A stretch of 64,000 nucleotides of DNA from Alphaproteobacteria bacterium (GTDB lineage Bacteria > Planctomycetota > Phycisphaerae > UBA1845). This document shows, piece after piece, positions 54,863 to 62,411 of the stretch. The notes below the pieces were generated by a model, which saw only the letters and a list, made by a program, of their open reading frames with translations, did not search any database and had not been told where the DNA came from. The position numbers and the translations under genes are program-made. Within the stretch, counting starts at the first letter, position 1, and every line of letters begins with the position of its first letter. Location of the stretch: assembly GCA_028285105.1 (NCBI GenBank), contig JANQQE010000030.1:1-64000 (forward strand), in the 5' to 3' direction.

Positions 54863-56722
54863 GTGTTTCGACCTCGAATAACAGCCCATAGACGGTTCAT
54901 CAGGAACTGCGCGTTGATGGCTTTGCTGACGCTGTTGGCAAGCCCCGCAGTCGCGGAATCGAAGAAGCCATCCCTCGCCAACTATGTGCCCGAAGATGTT
55001 TGGATGTTCTCGCACACCTGGCGGACCCCTGAACGGGACCGGATCGTTGACTATTGGGATGAAGTGATCGCCGCCCTCAAAACCTGCGGAATCGAAGACG
55101 AAATCCGCAAAGCCATCTACACCACCGTTCCAGAAGAAAAAAAACCAACGTTTGAAACGAAGTGGAATGAAATCTCAGAAGCGTTTGGAGCGATCGAGTG
55201 GGTCGATCTGTTCTGTAACGAATTTGTCTTTGCCGAACGCTTCAAGTCGGCAATGCCCGATATCATTATCATCTCGCGGCCCAAGCCCGAAACACTCAAG
55301 CAAAACGTCAATGGCCTGATCGGTTTCTTCGATTTGTTCAATTCGTATGCGACAGGTTCGCCACGCCCGGCAAAAGTTCATGGCCCACTCCGCACATGGT
55401 CGATCGAATCCGACGAAGGCGATGTTGGTCTGCATTTGTTGCACATGAATGACACAGTCGCTTTGACGTTTGGTCAGGGTGCATTGAATGACGTGCGGTC
55501 GCTTCTACTCGGCGAAACGAAGGTCACGAGTATTCAGGCCAGCGCGCGGTTCAAGAAGGCGATGTCTGAGGTTCCGAAACCCGAGTTTTCGGTAACATTC
55601 ATGGACATCGACCGGGTGGTTCAATGGGTGTCGCGTCTTCCCGATCTCATTCTCGGAAAGCACGAACACACCGCCCCGGTTCAAACGATCAGCGGAATCA
55701 TCGCAGCCGTCACCGAAAAGCTCGATTTCTTCGACTACGTCATTATGTCGCAGGAGGTGAAAGAAAACCGCCAGATCCAGCACACGGTGGCACGCATCAA
55801 ATCGAGTTGTTGCCAAAAAGACTGCGCGAGGGCACTCTCGCAGCAGAAGCCCGTTAAGAACTTCACACGTTATGTTCCGGTTGAATCCAAATCGTACTTC
55901 GTGTCCGCGATGTTCGATCTGCGCGTTTTCTATGACACGATGCTGGAAATCATCGAGAAGGAAGTTCCCGATGGACCGAGCGTCCTTCAAGAGTGGGACG
56001 ACATTCAGCGCGACGTTCAGTTCAATGTGCGGGGCGATCTGCTGGACTGGATCAGTGGTGAAATGATCGCAGTCGCCTTCCCGCCCGTTAAGCCGTCATC
56101 ATTCGCTCAGGAAGACGGCGCGATGATGCTCCGCATACGCGACGTCGAATTGGCGAAGAGTAAGATTCCGATGCTCGTGAATCGGGCGACGACTTTCTTC
56201 GAAAACAGCGGTCAACAACTGACGGTCTCACCAGCTTCGACGTTACCAGTCGATGGGTTTCAGAAGGTTTCCATTCCCACGATGATGATGTTTATCGGTA
56301 CGCCATGTTTTGGCATATGGGATGAGTGGTTCGTGATCGGAACGTCCGAAGAGGCTGTCGCACTGATTATGAAAACGGCGGCAGGCGTACACCCCTCGAT
56401 CGTCACCAGCGAACGCTTCAAACGCGAAGGTCTATCGACAGACAAACCCGTCGTCGGTGCCAGCTTCGCCGACCTGAGTAACATCGGTCAGGAACTGTCC
56501 GCCGCGTTTTTCGGATTCGGATTCGCGGCTGGCATGATTCCCAACGAACCGGAAGCCGCACCCGTCAAAGCCATCCTCAGTTCGCTCGTCCGCCTCGGAC
56601 CGGTGGTCAACAAGATCAACTTTCTGAGTTCATCAAGCACGCTGACAACGTTTAAAGACAACGCCTGGCACGCCAAGAGTGTCACTACATATAAATCCAA
56701 TCCCGATTCGAATAACAAGTAG
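54863..56722 (+). CDS. Exported hypothetical protein (DUF3352-like feel)
   Basis: A 619-residue protein. The GTG at 54863 is chosen as start because AGGAGG lies five bases before it and a signal peptide follows (NCALMALLTLLASPAVAES); the frame is open back to 54713. The mature part alternates strands and helices, e.g. SLANYVPEDVWMFSHTWRTP at its start, FMDIDRVVQWVSRLPDLIL in the middle and TPCFGIWDEWFVIGTSEEAV, ALIMKTAAG near the end. This last motif (a value read at a 'window' then compared) is usual in large exported planctomycete proteins of the DUF3352 type, but I hold the family name weakly. Two CC-containing stretches (SSCCQKDCAR) are present. The DUF4288-like gene follows after eight bases. 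Confidence 0.7.
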   Translation: MFRPRITAHRRFIRNCALMALLTLLASPAVAESKKPSLANYVPEDVWMFSHTWRTPERDRIVDYWDEVIAALKTCGIEDEIRKAIYTTVPEEKKPTFETKWNEISEAFGAIEWVDLFCNEFVFAERFKSAMPDIIIISRPKPETLKQNVNGLIGFFDLFNSYATGSPRPAKVHGPLRTWSIESDEGDVGLHLLHMNDTVALTFGQGALNDVRSLLLGETKVTSIQASARFKKAMSEVPKPEFSVTFMDIDRVVQWVSRLPDLILGKHEHTAPVQTISGIIAAVTEKLDFFDYVIMSQEVKENRQIQHTVARIKSSCCQKDCARALSQQKPVKNFTRYVPVESKSYFVSAMFDLRVFYDTMLEIIEKEVPDGPSVLQEWDDIQRDVQFNVRGDLLDWISGEMIAVAFPPVKPSSFAQEDGAMMLRIRDVELAKSKIPMLVNRATTFFENSGQQLTVSPASTLPVDGFQKVSIPTMMMFIGTPCFGIWDEWFVIGTSEEAVALIMKTAAGVHPSIVTSERFKREGLSTDKPVVGASFADLSNIGQELSAAFFGFGFAAGMIPNEPEAAPVKAILSSLVRLGPVVNKINFLSSSSTLTTFKDNAWHAKSVTTYKSNPDSNNK

Positions 56723-56730
56723 ACGATACG

Positions 56731-57109
56731 ATGGGTCGCCCACCCAAGAAACGATTCGCTGCTCAATTGCTCTTCCAGTGGCGAGTGACGATCGACGGCG
56801 TCTCCGGAAAGATGCGGAAAGATGCGCACTTGCGAGGAACGGATTATTCACATCGAGGCGGCATCTGCAGAAGAAGCTTATGATATTGCGCAGGGCAAGG
56901 GGAAGTCTGCCAAGTTTCGCTACAAGAACGATGAAGGGAATCCGGTGTTCTTTGAGTTCGTTGAGATAAAGGAATTACTTTGCCTCGGCTCCGAATGCGG
57001 CTCAGATGAGTATTGGTATGACACTAAGACGTATTTGCTCCCAATGGAGCAAAAGCACAAACACATCCCTCCCAAGAAACAACTGAATGCAATTCGAATT
57101 GGAGATTAA
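56731..57109 (+). pseudogene. DUF4288-like gene frameshifted by a 10-bp tandem duplication
   Basis: From the ATG at 56731 the frame reads MGRPPKKRFAAQLLFQWRVT then IDGVSGK and runs out of register; from 56822 a second frame reads MRTCEERIIHIEAASAEEAY and ends at 57109. The joint holds GGAAAGATGC twice in a row (56806-56815 and 56816-56825). Removing one copy joins the parts into one 122-residue frame, IDGVSGKMRTCEERIIHIEA, which looks like a DUF4288 protein (AAKLLFRF... then CEERIVLIEA...EEA). Function of that family is unknown. The change is probably recent since the rest is intact. A sequencing error or phase variation by repeat slippage are alternatives. The gene nearly touches the convergent ATP-grasp gene. 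Confidence 0.75.
56806..56825 (+). repeat. Tandem duplication of 10 bases
   Basis: GGAAAGATGC occurs twice without a gap. The net +10 bases shifts the reading frame of the host gene. Two copies could be lost or gained by slippage, so the state may be reversible. Confidence 0.9.
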
Positions 57110-57111
57110 GC

Positions 57112-57972
57112 TCACTCATTCCTCTCTCCAAGTCTCTCTATCATTGTGACGAATCTCTCGAGCGCCGCCGGGCTATGATCGAAGAACAGCGACGGTTCCA
57201 TCAATTCCAATTCTGAAAGCACCGGCCCTTCATTGGTTTCGACCATATCCGCACGGGCATAGTGTATTTTGTGCGGTACGGCGTGAATGGCTGCTTCGGC
57301 GATTTCGAGTTCTTGCTGTGTTGGCGGTTCGCTGGCATCGACACTTTCATCCTGTCCTTCAAATCGAGGCCGCTTGCGCACCGCGTGGGTCCATTCGCCG
57401 TCAATCCAAACCAGCGACCGCTCACCGGGGTTTTCAAATCCTGCGATGTGAGGTTGTACTAAGACGTGGTTGTCTCGAAGAATTGCCGAGGCATGGGAAA
57501 GCGCCGAAGCACTTTCTGTCTTTGCAAATCGTCTGGCATTGAATGAACCGGCTCCAATCGCCGGTTTGATTACAACATCGCCAAACTCGGCGATCGCAGC
57601 TACAATGGAATCTCTATCGCGCATTCGCACCAAGCGCGTGGGAACGGTTGGAACACCTGCGGATTCCAACTCTATCAGATAATTTTTGTGGTGGTTCCAC
57701 TTCACGACATCCGGCGAGTTAATCACCGGCGCACATTCGTTTGCTTCGAGAATCCAGACGAGAAAATCAGTGGGCGCAGTAAAGTAATTCCAGGGCGAAC
57801 GAATAACGATGATATCCAGATCCGCGTAGGCGGCGTCTTCGAAACGAATCGCAGTATCGTCCCACGCCAGCATGACCGGTTCATGTCCATGTTCCCGCAG
57901 CGCCGCATCCAGCGGAGCAGCATCGGGATCGGGTTCCGGAAGCACTTTGCAGGTGATCAATCCGACGCGCAT
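57112..57972 (-). CDS. ATP-grasp protein (RimK/glutathione-synthetase-like)
   Basis: A 286-residue cytoplasmic ligase-like protein. The N-terminal domain starts MRVGLITCKVLPEPDPDAAP, and DLDIIVIRSPWNYFTAPTDF is typical of a group of ATP-grasp enzymes with a YRSPWDY-like motif. The ATP-grasp part has VVIKPAIGAGSFNARRF (phosphate loop and Lys), VLVQPHIAGFENPGERSLVW, and metal/ATP residues in PVLSELELMEPSLFF. Known relatives join an acid to an amine using ATP, but the substrates of this group are not established. GGAG eight bases upstream supports the start at 57972. It converges with the broken DUF4288 gene, with two bases between the stops. Confidence 0.87.
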   Translation of the reverse strand: MRVGLITCKVLPEPDPDAAPLDAALREHGHEPVMLAWDDTAIRFEDAAYADLDIIVIRSPWNYFTAPTDFLVWILEANECAPVINSPDVVKWNHHKNYLIELESAGVPTVPTRLVRMRDRDSIVAAIAEFGDVVIKPAIGAGSFNARRFAKTESASALSHASAILRDNHVLVQPHIAGFENPGERSLVWIDGEWTHAVRKRPRFEGQDESVDASEPPTQQELEIAEAAIHAVPHKIHYARADMVETNEGPVLSELELMEPSLFFDHSPAALERFVTMIERLGERNE

Positions 57973-58217
57973 TGTTTACACTCCAAATCAACTTCAGTTC
58001 ATACTCATTCCACGTTTCTGCCCAACCAAGCGTGATCGGTGTGAATCTAGGCAATCATCGACACCCATCACCGGTCGCCAACGGTGGCGTTTATTCTTGC
58101 GAATCGCCCTGGGCAGGGTTAGCATCTTTGGCGGCAATTGCCTTCTCCCCCCAAGTTGGACACGGGCCACCTCGTACAACCGAAGCATACACAGTTCAAC
58201 CAACAGGAGTAGAGATC

Positions 58218-59867
58218 ATGTCCAGAAGTAAGCGAAGCTTTTCCTGGTTAGCAATTATGTCCATCGCGCTTCTTGCGGGGGGCGGATACCTCATCACCGC
58301 ATGCGTTCCACCTGACACCGGCGACAACGGTCAATCGGGGGACAATGGCGACGACGTCAACACGAACGGTCCATCCGACAACGGTGACGATGGTGACACG
58401 AACACCAACGGAGAAGAAGTCGCGTGCAGTCAATCCGACACGGAAGGAAACGAATTCGAGACGGACGTCAGCACCATGTCTGCTCAAGGCAAGATGCTGA
58501 CCATGAACCGAAAAGTCATTACGTCACCCGAGATGAATGACAGCCTGCGGGTGGAAACGGAAATCCTCTCCGACGGCGCACTGGTGATGCGAATCGTTAC
58601 CACCGACGATGGCATGGGCAAGATCGAAGTCAACGTCGAATATGGCGACGAAATTCCTGGTGTGGACACGGCCAACATCGTTTTGGAAAACGGCATGATC
58701 GGAGGAACGATTGACGGTCGGGATATCAATGAGATGGAAGCCGACGGTGTAGACCCCAGCAGCACGACGTTCGTCGACGGTCTGCCTGCGCCCGAAGACG
58801 GAGCCAGCGATGACCTTAAAGATGCGCTGGGCGATCTGTTTGCCAAAGCGCAATCCGCCGGCGAAGGATGCGAACCCCAACCCATCGACGATACCGACAC
58901 CAACGGCATGGGAACCAACGGCGCGCAACAGGCGAAGATTCTCGGCCTGCCGCCTCAAGATTCCGGACACGATAGCGACCCCGAAGAAACGAGCGGTTGC
59001 ATCGGTTGCTGGGCAGGTTGCAGCACGGGGGCTGTTGGTTGCATAGCAGGCGTTTCGGTCGCCTGTGCAGCCGCAACCGTGTTCTACGCTGTTTGCGAAG
59101 TTGCGGCCGTCGCAGGTTGTGCGGCTGCGTACCTTGGCTGCGTTGGCGGTTGTAACGCGGTGGGTGCGCCGTGCTGTCCGGTCAGTTGCGGTTCGGTGGC
59201 GTGTTGTTTAACGGAGGAATCGTGTCTTAACGCTCAGATCGGTTTGTGCTGCGATCCCGGAAAGTCGCCTTGCGTCGGCGAAAACTGCTGCGCTGCAACC
59301 GAGACTTGCATTGACTCGGGTCCGAACGCGGGCATCTGCTGCGAGCCGGAACAGATTTGCGGCAATACCTGCTGCGAAGCCACCGACACCTGCATCGAAG
59401 ACGCGAATCTGTGCTGCCCCGAAGGTGAGGCCCCATGCGATGACAAGTGCTGCGGCGAGGGCGAAGAGTGCCTCGGCGATGGCGTTTGCTGCGGACCGCC
59501 CAACATCTCTTGCGGTACGGCATGTTGCGACGAACTCGCCAATTGCAACGAGTCAACGAACACATGCTGCGGTTTTGCGCAGTCACCGTGCGGTACCGGA
59601 TGCTGCGCCGTGGGCGAAACGTGCATCGGTAGTTCATGTTGTCCCGACGCTCGCGCATGCGGCAATATTTGTTGTCCGGCTGGCAACTTCTGTCAGGAAG
59701 ATACATTGACTTGCGACGCCTGCCCGAATGCAACCGATACACCGTGCAACGTTGGCGGTTGCTGTCCTGCGGGCATGACATGTCAGGATGTCGAGGGCAT
59801 CTGCTGCATGCAGGGTGAACTCTTCTGCAACGGTGCATGCCGACCGTTTGGCGAGTGCATCCAGTAG
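58218..59867 (+). CDS. Cys-rich lipoprotein with granulin-like double-Cys repeats
   Basis: A 549-residue surface lipoprotein. The lipobox is in ALLAGGGYLITACVPP; then comes an Asp/Asn/Gly/Thr-rich linker and a domain of about 150 residues rich in strands (NRKVITSPEMNDSLRVETEI, GKIEVNVEYGDEIPGVDTAN). The last half has a Gly/Ala/Cys-rich helix-like stretch (CIGCWAGCSTGAVGCIAGVS, CEVAAVAGCAAAYLGCVGGC) and about ten units of the form CC-x(3-6)-C-x(2-4)-CC, e.g. ICGNTCCEATDTC and PCDDKCCGEGEECLGDGVCC. Such double-Cys arrays recall granulins and are likely all disulfide-bonded outside the cell. Function unknown. AGGAG nine bases before the ATG at 58218 sets the start. A strong terminator follows. 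Confidence 0.85.
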   Translation: MSRSKRSFSWLAIMSIALLAGGGYLITACVPPDTGDNGQSGDNGDDVNTNGPSDNGDDGDTNTNGEEVACSQSDTEGNEFETDVSTMSAQGKMLTMNRKVITSPEMNDSLRVETEILSDGALVMRIVTTDDGMGKIEVNVEYGDEIPGVDTANIVLENGMIGGTIDGRDINEMEADGVDPSSTTFVDGLPAPEDGASDDLKDALGDLFAKAQSAGEGCEPQPIDDTDTNGMGTNGAQQAKILGLPPQDSGHDSDPEETSGCIGCWAGCSTGAVGCIAGVSVACAAATVFYAVCEVAAVAGCAAAYLGCVGGCNAVGAPCCPVSCGSVACCLTEESCLNAQIGLCCDPGKSPCVGENCCAATETCIDSGPNAGICCEPEQICGNTCCEATDTCIEDANLCCPEGEAPCDDKCCGEGEECLGDGVCCGPPNISCGTACCDELANCNESTNTCCGFAQSPCGTGCCAVGETCIGSSCCPDARACGNICCPAGNFCQEDTLTCDACPNATDTPCNVGGCCPAGMTCQDVEGICCMQGELFCNGACRPFGECIQ

Positions 59868-59917
59868 CCGGACCGCATGAATTCTTGAATTTCTGCTGGT
59901 AGTCTATCGCAACAAAT

Positions 59918-59955
59918 AGGGACGCACGGAAGATCGAAATCTTCCGTGCGTCCTT
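59918..59955. terminator. Strong intrinsic terminator
   Basis: GGACGCACGGAAGAT (59920-59934), loop CGAA, and ATCTTCCGTGCGTCC (59939-59953) form a perfect 15-bp stem followed on the plus strand by TTTCT. It sits 50 bases after the Cys-rich lipoprotein stop, before the convergent gene ending at 60055. On the minus strand the T run is weaker. Confidence 0.85.
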
Positions 59956-60054
59956 TCTACATGGCAGGATGGGCTGCCAGTTGGGGTTACATCCTTTCTG
60001 GCCCGACTGCCGGTCGATTCGACCGAATCAGCCCGTGCAACTTGCGTATCGACC

Positions 60055-61485
60055 TTACGGGTTGTAGCGCCACAACTGGCCACCTTCGCCGGCTGCCAGG
60101 ATCGTACCGTCGTCGAAGTACCAGACGTTCGATAGCAGGTTGGCGACAAAGTCGTCGTTCTCATCGACCGGTGAGATGTCCGACCAGGTCTGGCCACGAT
60201 CCATACTGTAGACCACGAAGCCCTTGTTGTTCGGGAACGTCTGACCGACGAGGACCACTTCGTCGCCGCGGACGGCCATCTTCCATGCGCCACCTTCGTA
60301 GAGGATGCCGGAGTTGAACAGATCGATCTTCGCCCAGTTCGACGGTTCGCCCGGATCGCCCGAAAGCTTGTGAATCAGCGGGAAGTCCAGCGACTGATCG
60401 AATCCGATGACCAGTGCATCAGTCTCGCTCCACAAGTAGATGTCGTGGAGTTCGCCGTCGCGGGTCGAGGGCTGCACTTCGACCTTCTTCATGTGGTACG
60501 TCGCACCTGGTTCGTTCGACGGATAGTAGACGGTGCCCGGACGATTGATGACGCTGCCAACGCCCCAGAAGCGGTTGTTGAAGCCGATCACACGCGACAT
60601 CTGCTCTGACGGATTGTCCTCACCGACCAACGCGTCGTCGAGGTGCGTTTCCAGTTCCATGAATTCTGTAGCGCCGGCTGCACGGTATGCAGTCTGCGTT
60701 CCGGTCAGACTGTCAATGAACAGTTGTCCGTCCGCGGTGATGGCGATGTTTTCGCCCTGCGATACTGCGGTGAACGCACTGTTGCTGCTCTGATACTGTC
60801 CAACCAACTGACGCACCGGACCGGATTCGTCGATGATGAACACTTCGTGACTGTCCACAGTGTCGGTACCGGTTGCGTAGAGCGTCCCATTCGAGTCGCG
60901 ACGGATGTCGTTGATGCGTGCACCGTTAAAGAGTGGTTGCGATTCCCAGGTCTCTCCGCCGTCTTCGGTGACGTACAGTCCGAAGCCTGCCGCATTATCG
61001 CCACAACCGATGTAGCCATCCATGCGCGAGTCGAACCAGAATGCATTGGTGCGGGTTCCGCCACACGGCTGCGTCAACTGGCTCCACGTTCCGCTGACGG
61101 GCTGATCGTCCGGCACTTCGTCGTCGATCCCGTCGGTGTTGACATCCTCGCCGGTGTCATCCCCGTTGTCGTCGCCCGTATTGTTGTCGTTGTCATCCCC
61201 TGTGTTGTTGCCCTGGTCGTCGTTACCGGTGTTGCCCGTGTCATCGCCAGTATTGTCGCCCGTGTCATTGCCAGTGTTGTCGCCGGTATTGTCACCTGTG
61301 TTATCGCCGGTGTTGTCGCCAGTATTTCCGTCGTTCGAACCATCGTTGTTTCCGGAACCGTCCTGCGACGTATCGCCGCCCATGCTACCGCCATCTCCAC
61401 TGTCGCCGGTCATCGTTTCGCAACCGGCTGTCCAACACATGGTCAACAGTAACATCGTCATCTTCATCAATCGATTCGTTTTCAT
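60055..61485 (-). CDS. Lipoprotein with NTGD repeats and BNR/Ycf48-like propeller
   Basis: A 476-residue surface protein. The signal peptide ends in LLTMCWTAGCETMT (lipobox), then about 100 residues of very low complexity with repeating DNTG, GDNT and related units, then a domain starting SGTWSQLTQPCGG. This domain has BNR-type (Asp-box) motifs, LYVTEDGGETWESQPLFNGA near its start and YSMDRGQTWSDISPVDEN near its end, plus GYIGCGDN and ILAAGEGGQLWRYNP, as in Ycf48/sialidase-like beta-propellers. The role is unknown; Ycf48 itself is a photosystem factor and is not implied. GGAGG five bases before the ATG at 61485 sets the start. Confidence 0.87.
   Translation of the reverse strand: MKTNRLMKMTMLLLTMCWTAGCETMTGDSGDGGSMGGDTSQDGSGNNDGSNDGNTGDNTGDNTGDNTGDNTGNDTGDNTGDDTGNTGNDDQGNNTGDDNDNNTGDDNGDDTGEDVNTDGIDDEVPDDQPVSGTWSQLTQPCGGTRTNAFWFDSRMDGYIGCGDNAAGFGLYVTEDGGETWESQPLFNGARINDIRRDSNGTLYATGTDTVDSHEVFIIDESGPVRQLVGQYQSSNSAFTAVSQGENIAITADGQLFIDSLTGTQTAYRAAGATEFMELETHLDDALVGEDNPSEQMSRVIGFNNRFWGVGSVINRPGTVYYPSNEPGATYHMKKVEVQPSTRDGELHDIYLWSETDALVIGFDQSLDFPLIHKLSGDPGEPSNWAKIDLFNSGILYEGGAWKMAVRGDEVVLVGQTFPNNKGFVVYSMDRGQTWSDISPVDENDDFVANLLSNVWYFDDGTILAAGEGGQLWRYNP
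61237..61327 (-). repeat. 12-bp tandem repeat encoding NTGD units
   Basis: About seven degenerate 12-base units (around TTGTCGCCGGTG on the plus strand) encode the repeated Asp-Asn-Thr-Gly of the lipoprotein. Units differ mainly at third positions, so the repeat is old, and copy number may vary between strains. Confidence 0.75.
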
Positions 61486-61838
61486 CACAACCTCCAAATA
61501 CCCAAATGCGTCCAAGAACCCACGACCGCCCATCACTCGACGGGTCGCGTCTGTATTCACCCCGATGCCTGGACTCTGGCCTGTCCCATCCATCCAAAAA
61601 CATCGCCCCACCGGGAACTCCCCGGCAGGTAGCAGGACCGTCCTGCCACCCCAAGACGCGAACTCCTCCCGAGGTAGGGACAATAAAATCTTGGAAATTA
61701 TGAGATAAAGTCGGAAACCTTGATTTCAGCAACACTTACGTTCAGACAAGTCATGGCCAATCGTGCGGTGAAACTCTATCATGGGTTCAGGGAAAGGCCG
61801 TCTGATCCCCTTCTTGCGTTGAATGCGTTTCGCGAAAC
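61486..61838. other. Divergent intergenic region
   Basis: About 350 bases between the BNR lipoprotein (minus) and the sigma factor (plus). It contains a palindrome around GCAGGACCGTCCTGC (about 61630) and, on the plus strand, a TATCAT box at 61777-61782 that could be the -10 of the sigma factor promoter with a leader of about 50 bases. I see no gene. Confidence 0.45.
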
Positions 61839-62411
61839 ATGTCTGACGAAAAGTTTGAACCGGTTACTGAGCACCTGAAGCGGATTCAGGCTGGCGATGC
61901 ACTCGCTGCCGATTCGCTGCTTCCGCTTGTCTACGATGAGTTGCGAGCGCTGGCTGGGGCTGCATTTCGGATGGAGCGGTCTGACCACACCTTGCAACCA
62001 ACCGCCATCGTGCATGAGGCGTATCTGAAACTCGTCGACCAAAAGGATTCCGATTGGAAGAACCGTGCCCACTTTCGAGCCGTTGCGGCGCAGGCGATTC
62101 GAAGAATTCTAATTGATCACTCGCGCAAACACCGTGCAGCGAAGCGCACCCCACCGACTTACATCAGCATCGATCTCTCGTCCGATCATCCGCAGGAAAC
62201 GCAAGCCGACCTGGAACTGCTCGAAGTCGCGATGAAGAAACTTGGCCAACTCAACAAGCGCCAGGCCAAAGTCGTCGAGATGCGATTCTTTGCGGGAATG
62301 ACCGTTGAGGAAACCGCCGTCGTACTCGGCGTGTCGCAAGGGACAATCAAGGGTGATTGGCGGATGGCCCGCGCATGGCTGCAACGCGAACTCGAATCGG
62401 AAATCGAATAG
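61839..62411 (+). CDS. ECF-type RNA polymerase sigma factor
   Basis: A 190-residue sigma-70 family protein with region 2 (DSLLPLVYDELRALAGAAFR, HTLQPTAIVHEAYLKLVDQK, FRAVAAQAIRRILIDHSRKH) and region 4 (QLNKRQAKVVEMRFFAGMTV, EETAVVLGVSQGTIKGDWRM). The HTLQPTA/VHEAYLKL motif marks the ECF subgroup common in Planctomycetota and Acidobacteriota, in which the sigma gene is usually next to a kinase gene. No anti-sigma gene is present. Its stop (TAG) is immediately followed by the ATG of the kinase, so the two are one operon; phosphorylation may control it. Confidence 0.93.
   Translation: MSDEKFEPVTEHLKRIQAGDALAADSLLPLVYDELRALAGAAFRMERSDHTLQPTAIVHEAYLKLVDQKDSDWKNRAHFRAVAAQAIRRILIDHSRKHRAAKRTPPTYISIDLSSDHPQETQADLELLEVAMKKLGQLNKRQAKVVEMRFFAGMTVEETAVVLGVSQGTIKGDWRMARAWLQRELESEIE

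Noticed and set aside
61237-61345. Regular repeats considered as a CRISPR array
   Set aside because: The period is 12 bases without unique spacers and it encodes in-frame NTGD units of a lipoprotein.
61620-61650. Palindrome GCAGGACCGTCCTGC as an operator or repeat
   Set aside because: Only one copy in the window and no clear relation to a promoter; too little to call.
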